A stretch of DNA of 64,000 nt from Caballeronia catudaia (GTDB taxonomy: Bacteria; Pseudomonadota; Gammaproteobacteria; Burkholderiales; Burkholderiaceae), in assembly GCF_001544755.2 (NCBI RefSeq), contig NZ_FCOF02000032.1, forward strand, positions 1 to 64,000, written 5' to 3'. Every line of letters begins with the position of its first letter. The first letter of the stretch is position 1. Below are positions 8,872-17,686 of the stretch, in pieces. The position numbers and the translations under genes were made by a program. The notes beneath the pieces were generated by a model, which was not told where the DNA came from, made no database searches, and was given only the letters and a program-made list of their open reading frames with translations.

Positions 8872-9945
8872 TCAGTGCGCGGTGCGTGCCGCGATGAGCT
8901 TGCAGGCATGCGGCGGCAATTCCGCGAAGATGGGCATGCCCACCTGAAGATCCGGCGTCTCGCGCGGGGTCGTGGCGGCGGTCAGCGTGAAGCCGGCGCA
9001 ATCGATGGTGGCTTCGAGCGACGAGCCGACATCGCGGATGAACGCGACCTTGCCGGCCAGCACGTTCGGTCCCGGATCGGCGACGGCCGCCCGCATCGAA
9101 ACGTCTTCAGGGCGGATCAGCAAGCGGACATCGCCTGCCGCGCCGCTCGTGCGCAGCGCGGCATCGACGATGATCTGCTGCCCGCCGGGCAGCCCGATGC
9201 GGTCCGGGCCGTCGAGCGTGACGGGCAGGATGTTGCCGAGCCCGATGAAATCGGCGACGAACTCGCTGACGGGATTGCGGTAGATGTCGAGCGGCTTGCC
9301 GACCTGCGCAATGCGGCCTTTTTCCATCACGACGATTTCGTCGGCCATCGTCATGGCTTCGCGCTGGTCGTGCGTCACCATGATCGTCGTGATGCCGAGA
9401 CGTTGCTGCAGCAGACGGATTTCGACCTGCATCGCCTCGCGCAGCTTCGCGTCGAGGGCCGAGAGCGGTTCGTCGAGCAGCAGCAGCTTCGGCGACGACG
9501 CGATGGCGCGGGCAATCGCCACGCGCTGGCGCTGTCCGCCCGACAGCCGCGAGACCGGCCGGTCCGCCATGTGCGGCAACTGGATCAGGTCGAGCAGTTC
9601 GGCGACGCGCGCGGCTTGCGTGTCCCTCGCGACCCGGCGCAGCCGCAGCGGATACGCGATGTTCTGCGCCACCGTCATGTGAGGAAAGAGCGCGAGCGAC
9701 TGGAACACCATGCCGAAATCGCGCTGGTTCGCGGGGACGTGCGTGAGATCGCGCCCGGCGAATGCGACCGTTCCCGACGATGGTGTTTCGAGACCCGCGA
9801 TGATCCGCAGCAGCGTCGTCTTCCCGCAGCCGGACGGTCCGAGAAAGCACACGAGCTTGCCGTCGGGCACGGCGAGATCGACGTGATCGACCGCATATGC
9901 CGTGTGAAAGCGCTTCGTCACCGCCTGAAGTGTCAGATGAGTCAT
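8872..9945 (-). CDS. PotA-like ABC transporter ATPase
   Basis: 357-residue ATPase of the spermidine/putrescine and iron (Pot/Fbp) type. It has an N-terminal nucleotide-binding domain with Walker A GPSGCGKTT, signature LSGGQRQRVAIARAI and Walker B LLLLDEPLSALD. A C-terminal TOBE-type domain begins around residue 270 (LLIRPEDVSM). The ATG at 9945 starts the conserved MTHLTLQAVTKRF. It closes an operon of binding protein, two permeases and ATPase (12840 to 8872), downstream of the aldehyde dehydrogenase and decarboxylase genes. Confidence 0.92.
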   Translation of the reverse strand: MTHLTLQAVTKRFHTAYAVDHVDLAVPDGKLVCFLGPSGCGKTTLLRIIAGLETPSSGTVAFAGRDLTHVPANQRDFGMVFQSLALFPHMTVAQNIAYPLRLRRVARDTQAARVAELLDLIQLPHMADRPVSRLSGGQRQRVAIARAIASSPKLLLLDEPLSALDAKLREAMQVEIRLLQQRLGITTIMVTHDQREAMTMADEIVVMEKGRIAQVGKPLDIYRNPVSEFVADFIGLGNILPVTLDGPDRIGLPGGQQIIVDAALRTSGAAGDVRLLIRPEDVSMRAAVADPGPNVLAGKVAFIRDVGSSLEATIDCAGFTLTAATTPRETPDLQVGMPIFAELPPHACKLIAARTAH

Positions 9946-9959
9946 GAGGGTTCCCTGTT

Positions 9960-9997
9960 CAGAGCGCGACGCCTGCTTCACAGCGCGACGCCTGCGT
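9960..9997. repeat. Imperfect 19-bp tandem duplication over a stop codon
   Basis: Two adjacent 19-base units (9960-9978 and 9979-9997) share GCGACGCCTGC and are about 17/19 identical. The second unit encodes the last residues and stop of the PotC-like permease; the first lies just after the stop. It looks like a small replication-slippage duplication with no effect on the protein. Confidence 0.5.
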
Positions 9998-10820
9998 CGC
10001 CGACCAGCTTTTCGAGCAGCCAGATCAAGGCGAAATCGATGAGCACGATGACGACCGCGAACGAGAACACGGTCGGATCGAGCGAGGACACGGTGCGGCT
10101 GTACAGCCAGATCGGCAGCGTCATCGTGTCGATGCCGTACAGAAAGAACGTCACCGTGAACTCGTTGAACGAGATGATGAAGGCGAACAGCATGCCGGCG
10201 AGAATGCCCGGCCGCATGAGCGGCAAGACCACGTCGACGATCGCGCGGCGCGGGCTCGCGCCCATCAGGCACGCGGCTTCCTCGAACTCCGGCCCGATCG
10301 ACGCGACCGATGCGGCGCAGTTCTTCACCGTGAACGGCAAGGCAAGAATCACGTGCGCGATGATCAGCCGCAACATGCCGAGCTCGACGGGCAGCACGTT
10401 GAACACGAGCAGCAGCGAGAGCCCGAGCATCACGAGCGGATAGACGAGCGGCAGCGCGACGAGCTGTTCGATCACGGACTTGCCGCGAAAGCGGTAGCGC
10501 GACAGCGCGTAGGCCGCGGGCACCGAGACCGCGGTGGCGATGAGCATCGTCGAGACCGCGACGATGAGGCTCGTCGTCAGCGCGGCGCCCATCGAGAGCA
10601 CGTCGCTGGCGTCGGGCGACAGGAAGGTGTGCCACGCGGCGTGATACCAGCGCAGTCCGAAGCTCTGCGGCGGGAATTCGAGCGTATCGGAATTGCCGAA
10701 CGACATCGTGATCATCGTCAGGATCGGCAAGGCGGCGAGAAACAGCACGATGGTTGCGAGCGAGCTGGTCGCGCGGCTCAGCCGTCCCGGCATGACCGCG
10801 GAGAGACGCAGGGTATTCAT
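9978..10820 (-). CDS. PotC-like ABC permease
   Basis: 280-residue inner-membrane permease with about six hydrophobic segments. The conserved EAA loop reads FEEAACLMGASPRRAIVDVV, typical of PotC-type permeases. Its ATG at 10820 overlaps the stop of the upstream PotB-like gene by four bases. It pairs with that permease to form the channel for a cationic or oligo-amine-like substrate. Confidence 0.9.
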   Translation of the reverse strand: MNTLRLSAVMPGRLSRATSSLATIVLFLAALPILTMITMSFGNSDTLEFPPQSFGLRWYHAAWHTFLSPDASDVLSMGAALTTSLIVAVSTMLIATAVSVPAAYALSRYRFRGKSVIEQLVALPLVYPLVMLGLSLLLVFNVLPVELGMLRLIIAHVILALPFTVKNCAASVASIGPEFEEAACLMGASPRRAIVDVVLPLMRPGILAGMLFAFIISFNEFTVTFFLYGIDTMTLPIWLYSRTVSSLDPTVFSFAVVIVLIDFALIWLLEKLVGDAGVAL

Positions 10821-11737
10821 GAGCAGGATTCCTCCGTGCGCTGCATGCCGCGCACGAGCCGTTGCGAAACCGACATGACGACGAGCGTCGCCACCATCAG
10901 CACCACGCCCGATGCCGACGCCGCCGGCCAGTTCAGGAGCGGCGCCACCTGGTCATGCACGAGCACGGCGAGCATGGGCACGCGGCGCCCGCCGAGCAGC
11001 AGCGGCACGGCGAACGCGCTCGCGTTGTAGGCGAAGACGAGCAGCGCGCCGGACACGAGGCCGGGCATCGCGAGCGGCAGGACGACGTGGCGCAGCGTCT
11101 GCCAGCGGGTCGCGCCGAGCGTCGCGGCGGCTTCCTCGTAAGAACGCGAGATGGCGCGCATCGCGCTCGCGAGCGGCAGCACGGCAAGCGGAAACGCGGT
11201 CTGGATCAGGCCGAGCAGCACGCCGTTCTCGCGGTAGAGCCATTGCAGCGGGCGGCGAATCACGCCGGCGGCGAGCAGCGCATGATTCAGCATGCCGGCC
11301 GGTCCCAGCATCACGAGCCAGCCATAGCCTTGCAGCAGCAGGTTGACGAGCAGCGGCAGCAGCACGCCCGCAAGCAGAAGACGGCGGGCGAGCCGCGACT
11401 CGGTGCGCGCCATCGCGAGCGCGACGGGAATCGCGAGCAGCACCGCGCAGACCATGCTTTGAAACGCGAGCTTGAGCGTGAGCCAGAGCGAACGCAGAAA
11501 GTACGAATCGGCGAGGTCCGCGTAATTGCGGAGCGTGAGCGCATGCCACTCGTTCCCCGACACGCCGAAGCTCATGCGCAGCACCGCGAGCGTGGCCGCG
11601 ACGAGCACCGCGAGAAACGCGAGGATGGGCGCGAGCAGAATCCAGGGCGGCACCCTGGGCAACGCGGGAGCCGCCGATTGCCCGGAGGCGGCGCCCGCCA
11701 TCGCTGACGTCCTGCGGCGGAAAGAGAGTGCGGACAT
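10817..11737 (-). CDS. PotB-like ABC permease
   Basis: 306-residue permease whose start is taken as the ATG at 11737 (MSALSFRRR). The first transmembrane segment follows a Pro/Ala-rich N-terminal tail of about 35 residues. The EAA loop is YEEAAATLGATRWQTLRHVV. It lies 5 bp after the binding-protein gene and overlaps the PotC-like gene by four bases, so all three are one operon. Frame-open sequence upstream of 11737 is antisense-like and not part of the gene. Confidence 0.9.
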   Translation of the reverse strand: MSALSFRRRTSAMAGAASGQSAAPALPRVPPWILLAPILAFLAVLVAATLAVLRMSFGVSGNEWHALTLRNYADLADSYFLRSLWLTLKLAFQSMVCAVLLAIPVALAMARTESRLARRLLLAGVLLPLLVNLLLQGYGWLVMLGPAGMLNHALLAAGVIRRPLQWLYRENGVLLGLIQTAFPLAVLPLASAMRAISRSYEEAAATLGATRWQTLRHVVLPLAMPGLVSGALLVFAYNASAFAVPLLLGGRRVPMLAVLVHDQVAPLLNWPAASASGVVLMVATLVVMSVSQRLVRGMQRTEESCS

Positions 11738-11742
11738 GGATG

Positions 11743-12840
11743 TCAGGCCGAGAAGATTTCCGTATAGCGCTTGATCCAGGCCGGCTGCACTGCCGCGAGC
11801 GCCTTGTCGTCGTGCAGCACGGCGTTCTCCGCGATCTGCTGGGGAGACGGCACGAACGCGCGGCTTTCGGCGGGGATCACCGCCTTCGAGTTCACCGGGC
11901 CGTTCAGAACGTCGGCGGCCATGCGGCCTTGCACGCCGGCATCGAGCGAATGGTTGATGAACGCGTGAATCAGTTCGATGTCGCCCGGATGCGCCTTCGG
12001 AATCACCGTGAACATCAGTTGTGTCGCGAAACCTTCTTTCATGCCGTAGGTGACGGCCATCTTGTACTCGGGCTTGCGCAACTGATTGGGGAAGAACGCC
12101 GGCGAGTAGATGCCGCCGATATCCAGCGAACCGGTGCGAAAGAGATCCGCGACCTGATTCGGATTCTCGCCGAGCGTGAGCACCCGGTCCTTCAGTTGCG
12201 CGAGTTTCTTGAAGCCCGGCTCGATGTTCTGCTGCGAGCCACCGGCCATCTTCGCGGCGATGATCGCGAGATCGACCGCTTCGGCCCATTCCGGCGGCGG
12301 CAGGAAGATGCGGCCCGCATACTTGGGATCCCAGAGCGCCTCGTAGGTCGAGGGCGCCGTCTTGACCGACGACGTGCTGTAGACCAGCCCGTCCGACCAC
12401 AGCAGATAGCCGATGCCGAAGCCATTGGCGCCGGTGCGGTACTGGGCGGGGACATCCTTCAGATTGGGCAGCCGGTTGAGATCGGGCTTCATCAGGAGGC
12501 CGGCATCCGCGAGGCCCGAGGCGCCCACGCCGGCGAGCGTGATGACGTCGTAGGTCGGCCGGTCGCCGGCCGCTTTCACTTTCGCCACCATGCCCGATGT
12601 GCCGTCGGCGCGGTCGGCGACGACCTGCGCGCCGGTCTTCTGACTGAAGGTCGCGGCGATGTTGCGCAGTGCCGCGGCGCCGGTGTCGTCGGACCACGTG
12701 AGCAGGCGCAGCGTCTTGCCGGCGAAGCTCTTTTCCTGCGCCCTTGCCGTGCTGATGAACGGCATCGGCAGGCTCGACGCGGCGAGCGCCAAGCCGATGG
12801 ACTTGATGGCCTGCCTTCTGCCTCGTTTGATGTCTTGCAT
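11743..12840 (-). CDS. PotD-like extracellular solute-binding protein
   Basis: 365 residues from the ATG at 12840, which has a GGAG site. The N-terminus carries a twin-arginine-like leader (GRRQAIKSIGLALAASS) ending in an ARA-Q cleavage site near residue 35. The mature protein begins with the PotD/AfuA-type opening LRLLTWSDDTGAAALRNI and has the hinge region typical of SBP family 1/8. With the permeases and ATPase it forms a complete importer. The linked decarboxylase and aldehyde dehydrogenase suggest a guanidino or amino compound as substrate (inference). Confidence 0.88.
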   Translation of the reverse strand: MQDIKRGRRQAIKSIGLALAASSLPMPFISTARAQEKSFAGKTLRLLTWSDDTGAAALRNIAATFSQKTGAQVVADRADGTSGMVAKVKAAGDRPTYDVITLAGVGASGLADAGLLMKPDLNRLPNLKDVPAQYRTGANGFGIGYLLWSDGLVYSTSSVKTAPSTYEALWDPKYAGRIFLPPPEWAEAVDLAIIAAKMAGGSQQNIEPGFKKLAQLKDRVLTLGENPNQVADLFRTGSLDIGGIYSPAFFPNQLRKPEYKMAVTYGMKEGFATQLMFTVIPKAHPGDIELIHAFINHSLDAGVQGRMAADVLNGPVNSKAVIPAESRAFVPSPQQIAENAVLHDDKALAAVQPAWIKRYTEIFSA

Positions 12841-12980
12841 GGCTTGCTCCTCGATGAACGTGCAGCGGTCTACAACGGCGGTCGGTGAGAACACTCTAGG
12901 GACGCAAAATTTTGGCAACAATCGAATTCTCGGCATGGTTGCCATGAGCCGGACGCATGGCTCGGGCTTCGAAAAGCCTT
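12841..12980. promoter_or_regulatory. Intergenic region with dyads upstream of the ABC binding-protein gene
   Basis: 140 bp between the aldehyde dehydrogenase stop and the binding-protein start. It holds the perfect palindrome CAAAATTTTG (12905-12914) and a wider dyad GGCAAC (12914-12919) with GTTGCC (12938-12943). These could be an operator that lets the transporter genes be expressed apart from the two enzymes. No regulator gene lies directly beside it. Confidence 0.35.
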
Positions 12981-14456
12981 TCAGACGGGGTCGCTCGTGG
13001 TCAGTACCTGCTTGATTTCCTGGAAGGCCGCGAGCCCGAACGGGCCCAGTTCGCGGCCGATGCTGCTTTTCTTGTAGCCGCCCCAGGAGGTCTGAGGAAA
13101 GATCAGTTGCGGTGTGTTGATCCAGACGACGCCGGCCTGCAACGCGCCCGCCATGCGCTGGCCGCGTGCCGCGTCGCGCGTGACGACGGTTGCGACCAGC
13201 CCGAACTCGGTATCGTTGGCCGTGGCGATCGCATCGTCTTCCGTATCGAAGCTGCGCACGCACAGCACGGGCCCGAAGATTTCTTCGCGCCACACGGCGC
13301 TGCCAGTGGGCACATCGACGAACATAGTTGGCTGAACGAAATAGCCGCGTCCTTCCGGCGCTTCGCCCTGGACCACGAGACTCGCGCCGTCCGCCTTGCC
13401 GCGAGCGATGAATCGTTGCGCGCGTTCGTACTGCGCGCGGTTCGTGAGCGGCCCCATCTGCACGCCCGATTCGAACGGATCGCCGACGACGGTCCGCGCC
13501 ACGCGGTCGGCGAGCCGCGCGATCAGCGCCTCCGCGAGCGGGCGCTCGACGAGCACGCGCGACGTGGCCGAGCACATCTGTCCGGCATTGAAGAACGCGC
13601 CGCCCATGACGAGATCGACAGCGAGATCGAGGTCGGCGTCCGCGAAAACGACGATCGACGACTTGCCGCCCAGTTCGAGGCTCACGCCCTTGATGGATTG
13701 CGCGGCCGCTTTCATGACCTGCTCGCCGACAGCCGTGCTGCCGGTGAACGAGACCTTCGACACGAGCGGATGCGTCGTGAGCGCTGCGCCGACTTCCGTC
13801 CCGGTGCCTGTCACGACGTTGAATACGCCCGGCGGCAGACCCGCGCGCTCGACGATCGCGGCCAGTTCCAGCTCCGGCAACGGGGTGAACTCGGAAGGCT
13901 TCAGCACGACGGTGCATCCCGCGGCGAGCGCGGGAGCGAGCTTCCACGCCGTCGTCACCATCGGGAAGTTCCACGGCACGATCAAGCCGACCACGCCCGC
14001 CGGTTCACGACGGATCACGGCGCGATGCTCGCTGCTCGGAATCGCGATCGCTTCTTCGGGCGCATCCAGCGTTTCGGCGAGTTGCGCGTAATAGTCGAAA
14101 GTCGCGACCACGTCGCCGACGTCGATCCGCGACTCGGCGAGCGGCTTGCCGTTGTTGAGCGACTGAAGCGCGGCGAGATGTTCGCAATGCGCCTCCACGC
14201 CGCGCGCAATCGCACGCAGAAAGGCCGCGCGATCCGCGCCCGAGGTCTGCTTCCAGGCGCGCAATGCATGCGACGCCGCCCGCACCGCGCGATCGACATC
14301 GGCGGGGCCGCCGGCTTCCACTTCGACGATCGTTTCTTCAGTCGATGGATCGACGACGGGCAGCCGCTGCCGCGTCTCGGACACGCACCAGGCGCCATCG
14401 ATGAAGAGCCGGGTGCGCAGCGGGAAATCGAAGAGGGGGCGTGCTTGCGCGCTCAT
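12981..14456 (-). CDS. NAD(P)-dependent aldehyde dehydrogenase, probably 4-guanidinobutyraldehyde type
   Basis: 491-residue ALDH superfamily enzyme. The Rossmann region carries VPWNFPMVTTAWKLAPALAAG and the GSTAVG loop. The general-base Glu lies in LELGGKSS and the catalytic Cys in FFNAGQMCSATSR. The ATG at 14456 overlaps the stop of the ThDP enzyme gene by four bases (ATGA), a strong sign that the two act together. If the upstream enzyme makes 4-guanidinobutyraldehyde, this enzyme would oxidise it to 4-guanidinobutyrate, like KauB in Pseudomonas. A betaine-aldehyde or aminobutyraldehyde role is the main alternative. Confidence 0.82.
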   Translation of the reverse strand: MSAQARPLFDFPLRTRLFIDGAWCVSETRQRLPVVDPSTEETIVEVEAGGPADVDRAVRAASHALRAWKQTSGADRAAFLRAIARGVEAHCEHLAALQSLNNGKPLAESRIDVGDVVATFDYYAQLAETLDAPEEAIAIPSSEHRAVIRREPAGVVGLIVPWNFPMVTTAWKLAPALAAGCTVVLKPSEFTPLPELELAAIVERAGLPPGVFNVVTGTGTEVGAALTTHPLVSKVSFTGSTAVGEQVMKAAAQSIKGVSLELGGKSSIVVFADADLDLAVDLVMGGAFFNAGQMCSATSRVLVERPLAEALIARLADRVARTVVGDPFESGVQMGPLTNRAQYERAQRFIARGKADGASLVVQGEAPEGRGYFVQPTMFVDVPTGSAVWREEIFGPVLCVRSFDTEDDAIATANDTEFGLVATVVTRDAARGQRMAGALQAGVVWINTPQLIFPQTSWGGYKKSSIGRELGPFGLAAFQEIKQVLTTSDPV

Positions 14457-16162
14457 GACGGCACCCGCGCAAACCAGTCTGCTTCGCGGATTTCGATCAC
14501 GGTCGGAACCTCGCGCGATATCGCTTGCCGTAATGCCGCGTCGAGCGCGGTTGGATCGTCGACGCTCGCGGCCTCGCATCCGAAGGCCCTTGCCAGCGCC
14601 ATGAAGTCAGGCGTGTAGATATCGACACCGACGGGCGAGATATCGCGTTGTTCCATATATTTCCGGATCTCGCCGTAGCCGAAGTTGTTCCACAGCAGCA
14701 CGATCACGGGCACGCGCGCTTCCACGGCGCTCGCCAGTTCCGGCAGGGTGAACTGGAGGCCGCCGTCGCCGATCAGGCACACGACGGGCCGCTCGCGCGC
14801 GGCGAGCTTCGCGCCGATCGCGGCGGGCAGCCCATATCCGAGCGTGCCGTAGCCGGTCGACGAATTGAACCACGAGCGCGGCGCGGGCGCGTCGTGGAGG
14901 AAATTGCCCGCGTAGACCGGGCTCGCCGAATCGCCCGCGATGATGACCTCGGGCAACGCGCCGACGATCGTGTCGATGAGGCGCTTCTGCGATCGCATCG
15001 CGGCGTCGCAGCCGGCCATGACGGCGTCGCGCACTGCCTTCACGCGCGCGGCGCCCCAATCCGATGAAGCGGGACGTACCGGCCGCTCGTGCAGTCGCGT
15101 CGAGAGGGCGCTCAGCGCCTCGCGCGCGTCGCCGACGATGGCGACATCCGGATGAACGTTGCGCATCACCTGCTGCGCGTCGATATCGATGCGGATGAGC
15201 TGTCCAGCGATCGCGAATCCGCCATCGAAGAGGACGTCATAGTCGGTCTCGCCGAGCTCGGTTCCGACCGCGAGCACGACGTCGGCTTCGCGGATCATCG
15301 CGCGGGTGGGCGGCAGCGATTGCGTCGAGCCGATGAGAAGCGGCGCTGCGCACGGCAGAAGACCTTTCGCGTTGGTGGTGAGCGCGACGGGCGCCTGCAG
15401 CCGCTCGGCGAGCTCGCGCACTTCGACCGCCGCGTGCGCCGCGCCGCCGCCGGCGAGAATCAGCGGGCGCCGGGCATCGGCGAGCAGGTCCACGGCACAG
15501 GCGAGCGCGGCGGGATGCGCGGTGGGCTTCGACGCGCGCACGGCGGGCGCCGGCTTCATCGCGCTTGCCGGAGACACGATGACGTCGAGCGGAATCTCGA
15601 TATGCACGGGCCGTGGCCGCGCGCTCTCGAACACGGCGAACGCGCGTGCCAGCACCTGCGGCAACTCGGCGGCATCCAGCAAGGTGTGCGAGAACGCGGC
15701 GAGTCCGCTGAATACTTCGCGCTGCGAAGGCAGTTCATGCAGGCGTCCGTCTCCGTTGCCCAGTTGACCTCGTGCATTGACGCTCGATATCACGAGCATC
15801 GGAATGGAATCGGCATAGGCTTGCGCCATCGCGGTCGCGATGTTGGTCATGCCCGGCCCGGTGATGATGAAGCACACGCCGGGTTTGCCCGTGACGCGCG
15901 CGTATCCGTCGGCCATGAAGCCCGCGCCCTGTTCGTGGCGTGGCGTGACGTGCCGGATCGACGAATGCGCGAGGCCACGATAAAGCTCGACGGTGTGCAC
16001 GCCCGGGATGCCGAAGACGTACTGAACGCCATAGGTTTCGAGCAATGTGACGAGCGCTTCGCCGCAGGTGCGAGGACATGCAGTGGTCTGACTGTTGGCC
16101 GCTCTCACATTACATTCGTCGAAGTGCTTGCTGGATTCGCGAAGGTTCATCGGTCGTCGCAT
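14453..16162 (-). CDS. ThDP-dependent decarboxylase, 5-guanidino-2-oxopentanoate decarboxylase-like
   Basis: 569 residues with three ThDP-enzyme domains: PYR (about 30-190, with VFGIPGVHTVELYRGL and the activating Glu in RHEQGAGFMADGYAR), a central Rossmann-like domain, and PP (GDGGLQFT...NN, the ThDP/Mg motif). Segments such as TPDFMALARAFGC and TGPGMTNIATAMAQAYADSIPMLVISSVN fit the family annotated as 5-guanidino-2-oxopentanoate (2-oxoarginine) decarboxylase rather than acetolactate synthase. Coupling to an aldehyde dehydrogenase and a PotABCD-like importer supports decarboxylation of an imported 2-oxo acid. The start could also be the ATG at 16150. Confidence 0.78.
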   Translation of the reverse strand: MRRPMNLRESSKHFDECNVRAANSQTTACPRTCGEALVTLLETYGVQYVFGIPGVHTVELYRGLAHSSIRHVTPRHEQGAGFMADGYARVTGKPGVCFIITGPGMTNIATAMAQAYADSIPMLVISSVNARGQLGNGDGRLHELPSQREVFSGLAAFSHTLLDAAELPQVLARAFAVFESARPRPVHIEIPLDVIVSPASAMKPAPAVRASKPTAHPAALACAVDLLADARRPLILAGGGAAHAAVEVRELAERLQAPVALTTNAKGLLPCAAPLLIGSTQSLPPTRAMIREADVVLAVGTELGETDYDVLFDGGFAIAGQLIRIDIDAQQVMRNVHPDVAIVGDAREALSALSTRLHERPVRPASSDWGAARVKAVRDAVMAGCDAAMRSQKRLIDTIVGALPEVIIAGDSASPVYAGNFLHDAPAPRSWFNSSTGYGTLGYGLPAAIGAKLAARERPVVCLIGDGGLQFTLPELASAVEARVPVIVLLWNNFGYGEIRKYMEQRDISPVGVDIYTPDFMALARAFGCEAASVDDPTALDAALRQAISREVPTVIEIREADWFARVPS

Positions 16163-16509
16163 TCCTGATTGGTTTCACCGCGGACGCGGCTGGAGTGGAA
16201 TCATTCTCGACGTGGCTGCGTCGCGACGACAATCGAAAAGATCTCATGCGGCGCATGACTTCCCTGCATGAGGCAGGGCAGGCACGTTCAGAGGGATGAG
16301 CGTGCGATGTCCGAAGCAGATCGCGTCGTGCTGCATACTTGGGAATCGCACGGCGGAGGACACCGACATGGCTACCGACCTTGCCCGATCCTGGCTGACC
16401 CGCAGCGCGCCCGTGGCCGCGGGCGGTGTCGTGTTGAGCACGCCGGTGCCGGAAGCGTGTCGATCTGACGAAGAGATTATTTTTGGCGGCCGCAAAAGGA
16501 GATGTGCAT
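16163..16509. other. 347-bp divergent intergenic region
   Basis: Lies between the divergent decarboxylase and isochorismatase-fold genes and should hold both promoters. No convincing -35/-10 pair or large dyad was found. An AAAAGGAG ribosome site at 16494-16501 belongs to the downstream plus-strand gene. Confidence 0.4.
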
Positions 16510-17094
16510 ATGGGAACACCGTCCTTGCAGATTCCAGCGATAACACCGGCGCGAACCGCGCTCATCGTCATGCATTACCAGACCGATATTCTCGGGCTCT
16601 TTCCATCGGTCGCGCCGTCCCTGCTCGCCAATACGCGCAAGTTATGCGACGCAGCGCGCGCCAAAGGCGTCGGCGTGGTTTTCGCCAATCTCCGGTTCAG
16701 TGCGGGCTATCCGGAAGTCAGCCCATCGAACAAGAATGGCCAGGGGATCAAGCGGCTCGGTCTCTTCATCGACGACAGGACCGCGCCCGAGCTAGGCCAG
16801 CAGGCCGATGAGCCGCTCATCATCGCGCATCGGGCCAGCGTATTCTTCGGCACCGGCCTGGAAGCACGGCTTTCCGAACGAGGTGTCGATTCGCTGATCA
16901 TGGTCGGCATTGCATCGACGGGTGTCGTGCTGTCGTCGGTCGCATATGCAAGCGACGCAGACTTCCGCCTGTACACGGTCAAGGACTGTTGTTACGACCC
17001 GGATCAGGTGGTCCATGAACATCTTTTCTCCACCGCATTCGATTCGCGCACGACGGTGCTGTCGCTCGCGGATGCTTTGTTGTTGCTCGCCTAG
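16510..17094 (+). CDS. Isochorismatase-fold hydrolase without the usual catalytic Cys
   Basis: 194 residues from the ATG at 16510, which has AAAAGGAG eight bases upstream; an in-frame extension to 16483 has no ribosome site. The fold is recognisable from TALIVMHYQTDIL (Asp of the triad) and the GIASTGVVLSS loop. In cysteine hydrolases this loop carries the nucleophile (TNVCV type); here Val occupies that position, as in a subgroup of isochorismatase-like proteins with TSGVVLS. Ordinary amidase activity is therefore doubtful. First of three plus-strand genes. Confidence 0.78.
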   Translation: MGTPSLQIPAITPARTALIVMHYQTDILGLFPSVAPSLLANTRKLCDAARAKGVGVVFANLRFSAGYPEVSPSNKNGQGIKRLGLFIDDRTAPELGQQADEPLIIAHRASVFFGTGLEARLSERGVDSLIMVGIASTGVVLSSVAYASDADFRLYTVKDCCYDPDQVVHEHLFSTAFDSRTTVLSLADALLLLA

Positions 17095-17319
17095 ACGTTC
17101 GACGATCAGCGCCGGGTCAACTCTCTTCCCCCTCCGAGTTCGCTCTTCGAGAGCGCGACGCATCGGGGTTCCATTGCTGGAGTGCGGTGCATCCTGTTGC
17201 CTGTCGCGGGTCGCACCATCAGTCCGTGATGCATTGCGCGAATTCGTGTCCTAGACTCAATTACTCCCGCATTCACCGATCTGCTCGCTGTGTCCTTTCA
17301 TCCGACCAAAGGAGAAGCG

Positions 17320-17682
17320 ATGGACTGCATCGAGATCTACACGAGCCTCGACGGACATTCGAAGTTCAGGCCGCTCTCCGCGTTCGAGGCCAATCCCGTG
17401 CTGTTCAATGGCGTCGCTGTCACGTTGTCTTCGCCGCAGCCGTGCGAAAGCGTGCTCGTGCACGAGTTCGACGGCGACTACTTTCTCGGTTGGCATAATC
17501 CGCCGTCGCGGCAATACGTCGTGATGCTGGAGGGGGAGCTCGAAATCGCCGTGCAAGGCGGTGACGCGGCGCAGCGTTTTCCCGTGGGCGCGATTTTCCT
17601 GGCGGGCGATCTGCACGGCACGGGCCATACGACGCGCGCGCTGCGATCGGGCCGCGCATTGGTCATCAACTTGCGGGGATGA
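17320..17682 (+). CDS. Small cupin protein
   Basis: 120 residues from the ATG at 17320, preceded by AAAGGAG. A single cupin beta-barrel is suggested by RQYVVMLEGELEIAV, by a Gly/Pro-spaced strand pattern and by the HGTGHTT segment near the C-terminus. Metal-binding histidines are not in the classical GX5HXH form. It ends four bases before the SDR start, so the two are co-translated. No substrate can be named. Confidence 0.72.
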   Translation: MDCIEIYTSLDGHSKFRPLSAFEANPVLFNGVAVTLSSPQPCESVLVHEFDGDYFLGWHNPPSRQYVVMLEGELEIAVQGGDAAQRFPVGAIFLAGDLHGTGHTTRALRSGRALVINLRG

Positions 17683-17686
17683 GACG

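Noticed and set aside
14453..16162. Acetolactate synthase (IlvB) assignment
   Set aside because: No small subunit or branched-chain genes are linked; coupling to an aldehyde dehydrogenase and family-specific segments favour a 2-oxo acid decarboxylase.
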